Assembly: GCA_965249955.1 (NCBI GenBank)
Contig: OZ252261.1
Location: 3,534,001 to 3,598,000 of the forward strand
DNA length: 64,000 nt
From: SB11 sp965249955
Lineage (GTDB): Bacteria > Bacteroidota > Bacteroidia > UBA8524
Reading direction: 5' to 3'
Shown in pieces: positions 33,814 through 43,598 of this stretch (its first letter is position 1; each line of letters starts with the position of its first letter). The notes beneath the pieces are model-generated. The model had not been told where the DNA came from. It was given only the letters and a program-made list of their open reading frames with translations, and did not search any database. Made by a program: the position numbers and the translations under genes.

Positions 33814-34830
33814 CCCATTTTTCTCTAATATACGTTTCACTCGCATTTGATTAACTCCAATTCGCTTTGCTATTTCGTAATTAGAAATATTGGGTTCTTC
33901 TTTTCTTAGGGTTATTATTTCTTCGTCTAAATCGGAAGAACTTATCTCGTCAACCTGCCTCAAATGCTCCCTTTCTACTCCATACTCCATAAACTCAAAA
34001 GCAAGGAAATTGTGGGGTTGGGCTATGCGGCACAGCATTATGTTACGGTCGTTGTACAGTAGTTCGGTGGCACGGGCTTTTAGCTGTATCAGGTAGCGCA
34101 GGGTTTTGTCTTGGTAGCTTAGTCCAATGGCAAACAGGCTATCAATAAAGTTGGCTAGGTGCTTGCTGCCCGCAAGGTCGTTTACCGTTAGGGGGTTGGC
34201 AAGGCTACGCTTGGGCGTGTGGGCTACTACCAGTATGCTAAGGTTGTGTTTCATTTTCAGTTCTTTTAGGCTTTTCATTAGGGGCAGGGCTTCTTTGGCC
34301 GTTTCGGTAGCTTGGGTTTTTAGGTAGGTAAGGTTGTCAATTATCAGCACTTTGGCGTTGTGGGTGGCTATGGCGCGCTCTATACTGCTAAACAGGGCGG
34401 TTTCAAAGCGTTCAAAATCGGTGCAATTGGGGTTTATTTCTATCCGCAGGAAATTATCGTCAAAGGCGTAGTGTTGGCGGTAGTTTATACTGTATCGTTT
34501 CTCAAATTGCTTGTCGCTCATCTCAAAATCAAAATAGAGTACTTTTTGCTTGGGGGCATCTAGCTTAAAGCCCGATATGGCTACTCCGCGACTAATGGCA
34601 TCGGCTATTTGTACGGCGAGTATCGATTTTCCGAGGTTGGTATCGGCAAACAGTATGCACAGCTCGCCTTGATGCCAAAATTCGCTAAACAGCATACGGG
34701 GTATGGGTCGGCGGCTGGCTTCTTCCATCCATTGGTTGGCTGGGCGAACGATTAGGAGGTCTTCGGTTGGGGTGTTGTTTGTTTTTGTGCCTGTAATGGG
34801 CTGTGGGGTTATGGGGGTAAATTGTTTCAT
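33808..34830 (-). CDS. RepA-like RecA-fold ATPase with C-terminal HTH
   Basis: This encodes 340 residues from the ATG at 34830; an in-frame ATG at 34851 lies inside a repeat and is less likely. The RecA-type core has Walker A FADTNLGKSILAVQ, Walker B VLIIDNLTYL and a sensor region LSILVVAHTPKRS. It resembles the hexameric RepA helicases and DnaB-like ATPases found on Bacteroidota plasmids and islands. The last 30 residues form a helix-turn-helix (NYEIAKRIGVNQMRVKRILE). The final Tyr codon and stop lie in a TACTAACA array, a possible binding site for this HTH. No recombinase or relaxase is visible nearby. Confidence 0.78.
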   Translation of the reverse strand: MKQFTPITPQPITGTKTNNTPTEDLLIVRPANQWMEEASRRPIPRMLFSEFWHQGELCILFADTNLGKSILAVQIADAISRGVAISGFKLDAPKQKVLYFDFEMSDKQFEKRYSINYRQHYAFDDNFLRIEINPNCTDFERFETALFSSIERAIATHNAKVLIIDNLTYLKTQATETAKEALPLMKSLKELKMKHNLSILVVAHTPKRSLANPLTVNDLAGSKHLANFIDSLFAIGLSYQDKTLRYLIQLKARATELLYNDRNIMLCRIAQPHNFLAFEFMEYGVEREHLRQVDEISSSDLDEEIITLRKEEPNISNYEIAKRIGVNQMRVKRILEKNGY

Positions 34831-34841
34831 TTTACATTTAT

Positions 34842-34887
34842 CATTTAGCATTTAACAGTTATCATTTAGGGGGCTTTTGGCTGTTGG
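34842..34887. repeat. 46-bp direct repeat, left copy
   Basis: Identical over 46 bases to 35016-35061. The pair brackets the 113-bp inverted-repeat element, with 128 bases between copies. Confidence 0.85.
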
Positions 34888-34900
34888 CTTGGGGATAAAG

Positions 34901-35013
34901 TAACTCACCCCGAAGTATTGTTTTGGTCGACTTGACGATATGCGCCCCTCTCTAAATTTAGAGAGGGGAAAGGTTGGGCAGTCGGTCGGTTATATATTTT
35001 TTGGGGTGAGTTA
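34901..35013. mobile_element. 113-bp MITE-like element, copy 1
   Basis: Perfect 11-bp terminal inverted repeats (TAACTCACCCC at 34901, GGGGTGAGTTA at 35003) enclose a perfect 24-bp palindrome at 34945-34968 (CCCCTCTCTAAA and its complement). It has no coding capacity. Similar elements are at 38283-38397 and 51398-51510, which argues for a mobilised non-autonomous element. Confidence 0.75.
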
Positions 35014-35015
35014 GA

Positions 35016-35061
35016 CATTTAGCATTTAACAGTTATCATTTAGGGGGCTTTTGGCTGTTGG
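35016..35061. repeat. 46-bp direct repeat, right copy
   Basis: Identical to 34842-34887; see that entry. Confidence 0.85.
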
Positions 35062-35168
35062 TTTTTGGTTTGGAGGAAAGTTTTATAGTTCACCGCACGC
35101 CCTTCGATTTCGCTCAGGGTGACAACGCACTTCATTCATCGGTTGACGGTTGACTGTTGTCCGTCGAC

Positions 35169-35492
35169 TTATTTAAACGGATTGTATTTTATTAGTGAAA
35201 AATATTTTTTATCGGGGTGGGTGTGCAGGTGTATGGTGTGTCCGCCAATGTTGGTATCGTGTTGTTGCAGGTGGTGCATTTGGGTTTCAATAGCCGTCCA
35301 CGCATCGTAGTAGCGCAGTGCAGTAATACCGTTGTATATTTCGGTTAGTCGGCGTATGTGTCGGTTTTGCTTGTCTATATATGCCCCGTTGGGGTTGGGA
35401 CGTGAGGCATACAGTTGTAGTTCTTCAATCAGTTGGTTTATTACTTCTTCCAAATCATCTAGGGCAGCTTGCGGGCTTGTGTATGTATTCAT
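35169..35492 (-). CDS. Small helical protein of unknown function
   Basis: This encodes 107 residues. The N-terminal half is helical and acidic (ALDDLEEVINQLIEELQLYAS, a likely coiled coil), and the C-terminus is His-rich (GGHTIHLHTHPDKKYF). No family is recognised. It precedes the RepA-like ATPase on the same strand, with a MITE-like element and direct repeats between. Similar small genes often accompany such ATPases on islands, so it is probably real, but repeat sequence flanks it on both sides. Confidence 0.5.
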   Translation of the reverse strand: MNTYTSPQAALDDLEEVINQLIEELQLYASRPNPNGAYIDKQNRHIRRLTEIYNGITALRYYDAWTAIETQMHHLQQHDTNIGGHTIHLHTHPDKKYFSLIKYNPFK

Positions 35493-35574
35493 GCAGTTGA
35501 TATTTTATAAGGATAATTGGAGATGGGCTACATTGTGCATTTATCATTTATCATTTAGTGAGCTTTTGGCTTGT

Positions 35575-35777
35575 GGGTGAGTTAAGCCAAATCATTTCAG
35601 CAGGTTAAAACCTACCGCTACTCATACCCTATCGGGATTACCGACAGGTATGAATAGAATCGGGTTTCAAACCGATGATAAAGCGGACAGTCATGCTGAA
35701 CTTGTTTCAGCATCTCGCTCTACATTTCATATAAATTGGGCAACGAGACCCTGAACTAAATTCAGGGGGACGGGAAA
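35575..35777 (+). repeat. Partial composite repeat unit
   Basis: The modules GGGTGAGTTAAGCCAAATCA, the 84-bp GGTTAAAACC element (35601-35684), the TGCTGAACTTGTTTCAGCA palindrome and the CCTGAACTAAATTCAGG palindrome follow in the same order as in the tandem array at 31940-32703. Confidence 0.85.
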
Positions 35778-35787
35778 TCCATAAAAC

Positions 35788-35813
35788 AAAAAAGCTGCCC
35801 TTTTGAGGCAGCT
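35788..35813 (-). terminator. Terminator of the OmpA gene
   Basis: AGCTGCC at 35793-35799 pairs with GGCAGCT at 35807-35813; on the minus strand the stem is followed by TTTTTTG. It lies 33 bases after the stop of the OmpA gene. Confidence 0.75.
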
Positions 35814-35845
35814 AATTGTTTAAAGGTAGGATTGAAAGAAAATTT

Positions 35846-36916
35846 TTAATTGGTTAATGTAATTTCTACTCGGCGGTTGGCTGTACGACCTTCGTCTGTG
35901 TCATTACCTTGCAGAGGGCGGGTATCGCCAAAACCTTCTGATGAAATACTGTTTTCGTCAATGCCTTTGCTTACTAAATATTCTTTAACGGCATAAGCAC
36001 GGCGTTTTGATAAATCTAAGTTATACGCTGCTTCGCCTGTATTATCGGTATGTCCTGCTATTTTTGTTTTTACCCCGTTTAGCGTAAGTATTATAACTGC
36101 CAGCCTATCCAACTCTTTTTTCGATGCTTCGGTTAGTTTATCACTATTGGTTTCAAACAATATGTTTTTTGCTATTGCCGATACATCGGTTTGCGCTTGT
36201 TGCAATGGGCTTTCGCTTTCGCCTTTGCAACCTTGGCTGTTTACTTTGGTGGGGTAGGGCGTTTCGGGGCATTTGTCAATATTATCAGGCACACCGTCGC
36301 CATCGCCATCGGTTTTGTTTTTGCCCAAGTTAAGCACAAAGCCTACTGTGTGGTTTAGTATTGCATCGTTACCACCAGTTGCAAAAGCATCAAACTTATC
36401 ATTCATAGTTAGGTTATAGGTGCTTTGCACATAAATACCAAAATTGGGCGATAGGTTTAAGCGTACCCCTGCACCCAAAGGTATATTGGCAAATACCTGC
36501 CTGCCAAAACTATCGTTGTTGTAGTTGTTTATACCCATCAAACCTATACCTGCGGTAAGGTACGGTGCTATTTTAGAGTTTTCGGGCAGAATAAAACCAT
36601 TATTAAACTTAATGTTTACATTAAAATTAGCATTAAGCATAAACGAGCGTATAGGGCGGTATACGGTATCGCCTGTTTCGTAATTAAAACGCCCGTAGTT
36701 AAAGTTAAACCCAGCATCTATAATTGGATTAACATAGCGGGCTACACGTACGCCCCAAGCTCCTCTAAAATCATTAAACTTTAAAAAACCGTCGCCCAAA
36801 TCACCATTATACTCTCTTACGTTCAAATCAACACCAACACCCCAAGGGTGCTTGCGGTTTTGGGCTGTGGCAGCTACGGTTATAAATAAAAAAACGACTA
36901 GGTAAATTTTTTTCAT
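35846..36916 (-). CDS. OmpA-family outer-membrane protein
   Basis: This encodes 356 residues from the Met at 36916 (MKKIYLVVFLFITVAATAQ, a clear signal peptide); an upstream in-frame Met adds 8 charged residues. A beta-barrel fills about 25-215, then one thrombospondin type 3 repeat (TDGDGDGVPDNIDKCPET), a short linker and the OmpA domain with NGVKTKIAGHTDNTGEAAYN and LSKRRAYAVKEYL, which binds peptidoglycan. Smaller than the OmpA protein at 11.8-13.3 kb and with one instead of three TSP3 units. It has its own terminator. Confidence 0.9.
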   Translation of the reverse strand: MKKIYLVVFLFITVAATAQNRKHPWGVGVDLNVREYNGDLGDGFLKFNDFRGAWGVRVARYVNPIIDAGFNFNYGRFNYETGDTVYRPIRSFMLNANFNVNIKFNNGFILPENSKIAPYLTAGIGLMGINNYNNDSFGRQVFANIPLGAGVRLNLSPNFGIYVQSTYNLTMNDKFDAFATGGNDAILNHTVGFVLNLGKNKTDGDGDGVPDNIDKCPETPYPTKVNSQGCKGESESPLQQAQTDVSAIAKNILFETNSDKLTEASKKELDRLAVIILTLNGVKTKIAGHTDNTGEAAYNLDLSKRRAYAVKEYLVSKGIDENSISSEGFGDTRPLQGNDTDEGRTANRRVEITLTN

Positions 36917-37080
36917 ACACTCTTTATTTTTTTCGTGCACAGCAAAAACTGTGTTTCGAAGTGTAAATATACTAATATTTAGTACTTATTGTACAAAGTA
37001 CAATTACTATTTTATGTTAATAACTGTAAAAAAATTGTTTATCAATTGTTTACATGGATTTTCTAGTGGATAAACAGCAT

Positions 37081-37108
37081 AAAAAAAGCCGCACAGGGCG
37101 GCTTTATA
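37081..37108 (-). terminator. Terminator of the 3-hydroxyacyl-CoA dehydrogenase gene
   Basis: An 8-bp stem (37085-37092 with 37098-37105) is followed on the minus strand by seven T. It lies 24 bases after the stop codon of that gene. Confidence 0.8.
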
Positions 37109-37131
37109 TCTATAAATAGGGGAGTGTGGTA

Positions 37132-38022
37132 CTATTTTCTAAATCGGGCGGCTACTACCAAATCTTTGCTGCCTGCGGTATACTCGTAAAAACCTTTACC
37201 TGTTTTTGCACCCAAGTGTTTGGCGGTTACCATGTTTACCAGTAGTGGGCAAGGGGCGTATTTTGGGTTTCCAAAACCTTCGTACAATACATCCAATATG
37301 GCTTTGCAAACATCCAATCCAATAAAATCAGCCAGTTGCAATGGCCCCATAGGGTGTGCCATGCCTAGTTTCATCACCGTGTCAATTTCTTCTACACCTG
37401 CAACGCCTTCGTATAGCGAGTATATTGCCTCGTTTATCATTGGCATTAAAATACGGTTGGCTATAAAGCCCGGGTAATCGTTTACCAACGTAGGTATTTT
37501 GCCTATTTTGGTCGATAGCTCCATTATAGTATCGGTAACCTCTTTGCTGGTGCTATAACCGGCTATTACCTCTACCAGTTTCATCACAGGTACAGGATTC
37601 ATAAAGTGCATACCTATTACTTTTTCGGGGCGATTGGTAACGGCTGCTATTTGGGTGATAGATATTGACGATGTGTTTGAGCCTAGTATTGCGTGGGCAG
37701 GAGCAACCCTATCCAATTCTTCAAAAATTGATTTTTTAATATTAAAGTTTTCTGATGCTGCTTCAATAACCAAATCAGCATTGGCTGCGCCTTCGGCTAG
37801 TTGGGTATAGGTGGTAATATTGCTAAGTGCAGCAGTTTTTTGGTCTTCAGTCAAAAGACTTTTAGCCACTTGGCGGTCAAGGTTTTTACCAATAGTAGCT
37901 ATTGCTTTGTCAAGTGCTGCTTGGTTTATATCAACCAAAGCTACAGTATATCCATTTTGTGCAAATACGTGGGCTATACCGTTGCCCATTGTTCCTGAGC
38001 CTATTACTGTTATGTTTTTCAT
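37132..38022 (-). CDS. 3-hydroxybutyryl-CoA dehydrogenase
   Basis: This encodes 296 residues, the stand-alone form of the enzyme (Hbd/PaaH type). The NAD site is VIGSGTMGNGIAHVFAQNG at the start; the catalytic stretch has SNTSSISITQIA and GMHFMNPVPVMKLVEVI (active-site His), and the C-terminal domain NDYPGFIANRILMPMINEA, GMAHPMGPLQLADFIGLD. It oxidises 3-hydroxyacyl-CoA in fatty acid or butyrate metabolism in the cytosol. It is single in its transcript. Confidence 0.93.
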   Translation of the reverse strand: MKNITVIGSGTMGNGIAHVFAQNGYTVALVDINQAALDKAIATIGKNLDRQVAKSLLTEDQKTAALSNITTYTQLAEGAANADLVIEAASENFNIKKSIFEELDRVAPAHAILGSNTSSISITQIAAVTNRPEKVIGMHFMNPVPVMKLVEVIAGYSTSKEVTDTIMELSTKIGKIPTLVNDYPGFIANRILMPMINEAIYSLYEGVAGVEEIDTVMKLGMAHPMGPLQLADFIGLDVCKAILDVLYEGFGNPKYAPCPLLVNMVTAKHLGAKTGKGFYEYTAGSKDLVVAARFRK

Positions 38023-38282
38023 AAAAAAAGTGGTGTTTTTTACTCTGTTTTGGCGGCAAAACTACTATAATATTTTAAACAGACTTATTCAAATTTTGAT
38101 TTTGAGCTAGGGAAGGGTAGAGCCATATAAATAAAATGTCCCTTTCGGGGGAATTATGAACGCTGAATGAACTTTTTTGATTTAACTCTTTTCTATCGGT
38201 TTGAAAACCAATGAAAGCAATCCACCCTTCGACTTCGCTCAGGATGACAACCGCACAAGGCTTATGGGCTAGTTATTAGACT

Positions 38283-38397
38283 TTACTCACCCCAAATAGT
38301 TAGTTCTGTATCGGCGTTTATAATTCCCCCTCTCTTTTTAAAAGAGAGGAGCGCAGTTATGTAATTCTGACTTTTTAATCAAACTGGGGTGAGTTAA
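38283..38397. mobile_element. MITE-like element, copy 2
   Basis: Ends TTACTCACCCCA (38283) and TGGGGTGAGTTA (38385) match at 11 of 12 positions. An internal palindrome at 38329-38349 (CCTCTCTTTT with AAAAGAGAGG) stands at the same place as in copy 1. The 38.1-38.48 kb gap otherwise holds repeat fragments such as TCGACTTCGCTCAGGATGACA. Confidence 0.7.
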
Positions 38398-38480
38398 GCG
38401 CAACTACAATTTTTCTGTAACCTATAACTGAATATAGTTACCCCCTTTAGGGGCATTGTATACACTTTGATTTTACAGGT

Positions 38481-39107
38481 TTAACCATTACCAATATGTT
38501 GAGGCGGTTCATCAAGCGCTGGTTCGGCTTGGTCTGGTGCATTAGCCTTTATAGCTATATAATTAATATAAATATTGTAGGCTATAATAAATAGCAGCAA
38601 TAGTAGCATTAGCCAAAAGCCCACCTCGTAGCCCAGTTTAATCTTTACACCAAAAGAACCATCACTACCTGCACCTGCTTGTTCTTGCAGTTGATAATTC
38701 ATTACCACAATAAAAGTTAGTAAACCCACCAAAGCCAAAATAGCGGGCAAAATAGCTCCCAATCCTTTTTTTATGTTATTAGCAAAGCTAAGTATTAACC
38801 CAATTAGCGCACTTAGCAGCACTAATACCATAAACCAATTGGTTTTTATTTTTTCATTATTGTCTTGTGCATCAGATTCAGCAACTGCACTATCACTACT
38901 TTCATCATTTCCATCCAAACGTTTGCCAAATGCAGTCATTTCCTTTACCATTGGATTAGCTTCAGCATCAATAGTTTTTCCTACAATTAAATCATAGCCT
39001 TTTAGCTCTACCAATTTCACTGTATTGCACTTTATAGATACAAAAGGCAATACAAAACAAATAAGTATAATGGCAAAGGCACCACCGTTTATATATTTAC
39101 TAATCAT
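38481..39107 (-). CDS. Unknown four-TM membrane protein
   Basis: This encodes 208 residues. TM helices are near residues 9-25, 92-108, 117-136 and 162-184, with an acidic soluble loop (about 45-88, DGNDESSDSAVAESDAQDN) after the first. The C-terminus is Pro- and acid-rich. I recognise no family. It is divergent from gyrA, 157 bases apart. Confidence 0.65.
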   Translation of the reverse strand: MISKYINGGAFAIILICFVLPFVSIKCNTVKLVELKGYDLIVGKTIDAEANPMVKEMTAFGKRLDGNDESSDSAVAESDAQDNNEKIKTNWFMVLVLLSALIGLILSFANNIKKGLGAILPAILALVGLLTFIVVMNYQLQEQAGAGSDGSFGVKIKLGYEVGFWLMLLLLLFIIAYNIYINYIAIKANAPDQAEPALDEPPQHIGNG

Positions 39108-39264
39108 AGAACGTATATTTAGTTTAAAATTAACGATTTAGGCTTTAAATACAAATGTATTTTGATATTGAGCACTAAACACCATGTTTTCCACACCATT
39201 GTGGGCATTCTTTTAGGTTAACAAATGGTAAAATGAACTATTTTAGCGGCTTCGTTAAAGTAAT

Positions 39265-41865
39265 ATGGCAGAGGAGAATAACTTGAATGACGGATTGGGT
39301 GAAAAAATCATCCCAATAAACATAGAAGATGAGATGAAAACCGCATACATCGATTATTCGATGTCGGTAATTGTTTCACGTGCTCTACCCGATGTAAGGG
39401 ACGGTTTAAAACCTGTACACCGCCGCGTACTGTATGGTATGACTGAGTTAGGACTAGGCAGTGGCCGAACCTACAAAAAGTCGGCACGTATAGTAGGTGA
39501 GGTGCTGGGTAAGTATCACCCGCACGGCGATACCAGTGTATACGATGCTATGGTGCGTATGGCGCAACCGTGGAGTATGCGCTATATGATGGTAGACGGA
39601 CAGGGTAACTTTGGCTCGATAGACGGTGACCCACCGGCGGCCATGCGTTATACCGAAGCACGTTTGCGCAAAATTGCTGAGGAAATGATGGCTGATATTG
39701 ACAAAAATACTGTCGATTTTCGCCCCAACTTTGATGATTCGCTTACTGAACCATCAGTAATGCCCGCCAAAATACCTAACCTTTTAGTAAACGGCGCAAG
39801 CGGTATTGCTGTGGGTATGGCCACCAACATGGCACCTCATAACCTTACAGAGGTTATTAACGGTATAGTAGCTTATATTGATAATAATGATATTGAGATA
39901 AGCGAGTTGATGGAGCACATCAAAGGCCCTGATTTTCCTACCGGAGGTATTATATATGGCCTAGGAGGTATTAAAGATGCTTTTGAAACAGGTCGCGGAC
40001 GTATTGTTATTCGTGGTAAAGCACATTTTGATACTACCAAAACAGGAAAAGACCAAATAGTAATTACAGAATTACCTTATATAGTACAGCCTAACCAGTT
40101 GATAGTGAAAGCGGTAGACTTGGTTAATGAAAAGATTATAGAAGGCATTTCTGATATTAGAGACGAGAGTGACAGGGATGGTTTGCGCATTGTTTTCGAT
40201 TTGAAAAAAGATGCCATACCTAATATAATACTTAATCAACTGTTTAAGTATACCCAATTGCAAAGCTCGTTTAGCGTAAACAATATTGCTTTGGTAAAAG
40301 GTAGGCCAATGATGCTTAACCTTAAAGACCTTATAAGGCACTATGTTGACCACCGCCACGAGGTTGTTGTTCGTCGCACCCAATACGAACTTGATGAGGC
40401 AAGAAAACGCGCACATATATTAGAAGGCTTATTAATAGCCCTAGATAACCTTGATGAGGTTATTAAACTAATACGTGCAGCCAAAACACCTGACGAAGCT
40501 AGGGAAGGGTTGATGGCAAACTTTAAACTATCTGAAATACAAGCGAAAGCTATTTTAGATATGCGTTTGCAACGTCTTACAGGACTTGAGCGCGATAAAA
40601 TTCGTGATGAATATGCTGAATTGATGAAAACCATTGATTACTTAAACAGCATATTGGCCGACGAAGTTTTGCGTATGCAAATAATAAAAGATGAGATGAT
40701 TGAGATGCGCGACAAGTATGGTGATGACCGTCGCTCAGAAATCGTTCCCGCATCTGATGAAATTAGCATAGAAGACATGATACCTGATGAGGCTGTGGTA
40801 ATAACCATTAGTCACATGGGGTATATGAAACGCACCCAACTAAGCGAATACCAAGTACAAAATAGGGGAGGTCGTGGAAATAAAGGCGCTTCAAGCAGAG
40901 ATGCCGATTTTATGGAGCATCTGTTTGTAGCAACCACCCACAACTATCTGTTATTCTTTACAGAAAAAGGAAAATGCTATTGGTTACGCGTTTACGAAAT
41001 ACCCGAAGCAGGAAAAGCTGCCAAAGGCCGTGCAGTACAAAACCTTATAAACATTGAACCCGATGATAAAATAAGGGCATTTATACCTGTACTTAACCTT
41101 TCGGACGAAGAATACCTAAGCAATAACTACATAATGATGTGTACCAAAAACGGTATCATCAAAAAAACCACCCTCGAAGCCTACTCGCGTCCACGCCAAA
41201 ATGGTATAAATGCAGTAACCATAAGAGAAGGTGATATATTGCTTGAAGCATTGTTAACCGATGGTCAATCAGAAATAATAATGGCCAAACGCAGTGGCAA
41301 GGCTATCCGTTTCAACGAAAGTTTGGTGCGCCCAATGGGTCGTACAGCAAGCGGTGTAATGGGAGTGAGGCTTGAGAGCGATGCCGACGAAGTGATTGGT
41401 ATGATTTGTGTAAAACCTGATACAGATGCTACTATAATGGTGGTTTCAGAAAAAGGATACGGAAAACGTACCGATTTAGAAGACTACCGCATAACCGGTA
41501 GGGGTGGTAAAGGAGTAAAAACCCTTAGCATTACCGAAAAAACAGGCAACCTTGTAGGTATAAAAAACGTTACTGATGAAAACGATTTAATGATTATTCT
41601 TAAATCGGGTATAGCCATCAGGATGCACATGGCCAACCTACGTGTTATGGGTAGAGCTACCCAAGGTGTAAGGCTAATTAAAATGGGTGCAAAAGATGAA
41701 ATAGCATCTATAGCCAAAGTAGAACACGAGGATGAAGTTGAAGACGAAATGCTTGAAGGTGGTGAAATTGGAGAAAACGGAGAAGTAAATAACAATACCG
41801 AAGGTGAAATAGGTGAAGATACAGCTATTGACCCCAATGATAACCCACAAGACAAAGTAGAATAG
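39265..41865 (+). CDS. gyrA: DNA gyrase subunit A
   Basis: This encodes 866 residues. The breakage-reunion domain carries the catalytic Tyr129 (AAMRYTEARL) and the quinolone-pocket region KYHPHGDTSVYDAMVRMAQ. The GyrA-box-like motif QNRGGRGNKG near residue 530 and the six-bladed C-terminal wrapping domain mark it as gyrase A and not ParC. A strongly acidic tail (EDEVEDEMLEGGEIGENGE and further) closes it. Together with GyrB (not here) it adds negative supercoils. A TPR protein gene follows 56 bases later. Confidence 0.96.
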   Translation: MAEENNLNDGLGEKIIPINIEDEMKTAYIDYSMSVIVSRALPDVRDGLKPVHRRVLYGMTELGLGSGRTYKKSARIVGEVLGKYHPHGDTSVYDAMVRMAQPWSMRYMMVDGQGNFGSIDGDPPAAMRYTEARLRKIAEEMMADIDKNTVDFRPNFDDSLTEPSVMPAKIPNLLVNGASGIAVGMATNMAPHNLTEVINGIVAYIDNNDIEISELMEHIKGPDFPTGGIIYGLGGIKDAFETGRGRIVIRGKAHFDTTKTGKDQIVITELPYIVQPNQLIVKAVDLVNEKIIEGISDIRDESDRDGLRIVFDLKKDAIPNIILNQLFKYTQLQSSFSVNNIALVKGRPMMLNLKDLIRHYVDHRHEVVVRRTQYELDEARKRAHILEGLLIALDNLDEVIKLIRAAKTPDEAREGLMANFKLSEIQAKAILDMRLQRLTGLERDKIRDEYAELMKTIDYLNSILADEVLRMQIIKDEMIEMRDKYGDDRRSEIVPASDEISIEDMIPDEAVVITISHMGYMKRTQLSEYQVQNRGGRGNKGASSRDADFMEHLFVATTHNYLLFFTEKGKCYWLRVYEIPEAGKAAKGRAVQNLINIEPDDKIRAFIPVLNLSDEEYLSNNYIMMCTKNGIIKKTTLEAYSRPRQNGINAVTIREGDILLEALLTDGQSEIIMAKRSGKAIRFNESLVRPMGRTASGVMGVRLESDADEVIGMICVKPDTDATIMVVSEKGYGKRTDLEDYRITGRGGKGVKTLSITEKTGNLVGIKNVTDENDLMIILKSGIAIRMHMANLRVMGRATQGVRLIKMGAKDEIASIAKVEHEDEVEDEMLEGGEIGENGEVNNNTEGEIGEDTAIDPNDNPQDKVE

Positions 41866-41920
41866 TATATTGGCCATATTTTTGAAGTATAACCCATTTA
41901 AGTACAGAAGATTAAGAAGA

Positions 41921-43264
41921 ATGAAAAAATCAGTTTTAACACTATTGGCCTCAGCCTGTGTTGCGCTGGCAAGTAATGCCCAAAACTACAGGATAGAAGA
42001 TGCACTTAGCGAAATAAAAAACGGAAACTATGGTGTAGCTAAAGAAGCAATTGACGAGGCCGCAGCCAACTCAAGCACTTCTAACAGCCCTAAAATGTGG
42101 AAAGTAAAAGGTGATGTATATTATTATATAGCTGTTGATACCAATTACTCACACCTTGATCCTAATGCTTCGTATGTATCTTTAGAAAGTTATATTAAAT
42201 GCGTACAAGTTGAAAAACCTGAAAGAAAGAAAAAATACACCCCTGAATCGCTGAATGCTATGGTATATTCAGCAGGGGCGGTTTATAACAAAGCTTTTTA
42301 CTTTTACGAGAAAGAAGATTTTGCTAAAAGCCTTCAGTATTTCGAAATCATTTTAACAGCTTACGAAACTGATACTACCAACAACACCCAAAAGAAATTA
42401 GTTGCAAAAAATGATATAGTGCAAAACTGTGCAAACATTGCCATTAAGGCTAATGATAAAGCAAAAGCTCAAAAGTACTTACAGGATATGATTAACGACC
42501 CTAAGTATTTAAGTGCAAATGCCTATGTACAGCTATCGTATATGTATCTTGAAGGTGGCGATACTACCAAAGCCCTTGATATTATTGATAAAGGACGTAA
42601 AAAAATACCCGATGATAAAACCCTTTTCAACCAAGAGTTAAGTATCTACACACAGTTAGGTAAAATTAAAATACTACTTTCAAAACTTACGGAAGTACTT
42701 AAAAACGAGCCTAATAACACCTTATACTTATTCTACCGTGGTGCCATAGTAAATGATAACGCCATAAAAATTATGGAATCAGCTCCTCAATTTTCTGACT
42801 CAGCAAGTGAAGCACGCAAAAATGCCAAAAAAGCTACAAAACCTGCGGATAAGAAAAAGTATACTGCCCAAATGGATGCCTATATAGCAAAACGAGACAG
42901 TATTTATAAAGTAGCCAACGATATGTTTGCCGATGCTGAGAAAGACTATAACGAAGCATTGCTAATAGACCCTTACTATTATGACGCTTTATTTAACATG
43001 GGTGTTATGTTTTTTAACATGAATAAAGAATTGGTAGATAAATACAACTTTATTGATGTATACTCAAAAACTGCTGAAAAAGAGGAAAAAGAAGTTAAAG
43101 ACCAAATGCAAGAACTTTATAAAAAAGCACTTGAGTATTTAGAAAAAGCCTACGAAATAAAAAGCGATGATGATGGTTTGCTACTAGCTTTGCAACAAAC
43201 CTATTCACAATTAGGTAACAAAGAAAAATCAGAAGAAATGCGTAGCCTTCGCACAGGGGAGTAA
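41921..43264 (+). CDS. Exported TPR protein
   Basis: This encodes 447 residues from the ATG at 41921 (MKKSVLTLLASACVALASNAQ, a signal peptide); an earlier in-frame ATG would mask it. The mature protein is made of TPR-like helical repeats (for example ASVSLESYIKCVQ-type early repeats, YVQLSYMYLEGGDTTKALDIIDKG, YEKAYEIKSDDDGL-type at the end). It is probably periplasmic and serves as a protein-binding scaffold. It shares orientation with gyrA and ends with a terminator. Confidence 0.82.
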   Translation: MKKSVLTLLASACVALASNAQNYRIEDALSEIKNGNYGVAKEAIDEAAANSSTSNSPKMWKVKGDVYYYIAVDTNYSHLDPNASYVSLESYIKCVQVEKPERKKKYTPESLNAMVYSAGAVYNKAFYFYEKEDFAKSLQYFEIILTAYETDTTNNTQKKLVAKNDIVQNCANIAIKANDKAKAQKYLQDMINDPKYLSANAYVQLSYMYLEGGDTTKALDIIDKGRKKIPDDKTLFNQELSIYTQLGKIKILLSKLTEVLKNEPNNTLYLFYRGAIVNDNAIKIMESAPQFSDSASEARKNAKKATKPADKKKYTAQMDAYIAKRDSIYKVANDMFADAEKDYNEALLIDPYYYDALFNMGVMFFNMNKELVDKYNFIDVYSKTAEKEEKEVKDQMQELYKKALEYLEKAYEIKSDDDGLLLALQQTYSQLGNKEKSEEMRSLRTGE

Positions 43265-43287
43265 TCCTTATAAGCTTATAAAATATC

Positions 43288-43312
43288 AAAGGGGCATAAA
43301 GCCCCTTTTTTT
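43288..43312 (+). terminator. Terminator after the TPR gene
   Basis: AAAGGGGC (43288-43295) pairs with GCCCCTTT (43301-43308), 5-base loop, followed by TTTT. The 300 bases beyond it hold no gene until the ArsR promoter. Confidence 0.85.
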
Positions 43313-43598
43313 ACAAATATCAATTTAACATAATATAAATTATAGGCTTTTTTTGTAAAAGACTTATAGCTAATGATTGTACTGTGTAATTGGAAAATGA
43401 TATGCCTGTGTACACGTAACTGAGAAAATACAAAACGTCATATACTTCAATATTTGAAACTTTACTGGAAAGTTCTGCGAATACTTCAAAATTTTGATTT
43501 CACTTTCACTATAGAAAAAGCTTTTAGTCAACATCATATCTGTTAAATCCTACTCAACTTGATGTTGTTTAGTAAAACTAACAAATGCAAAATATAAA

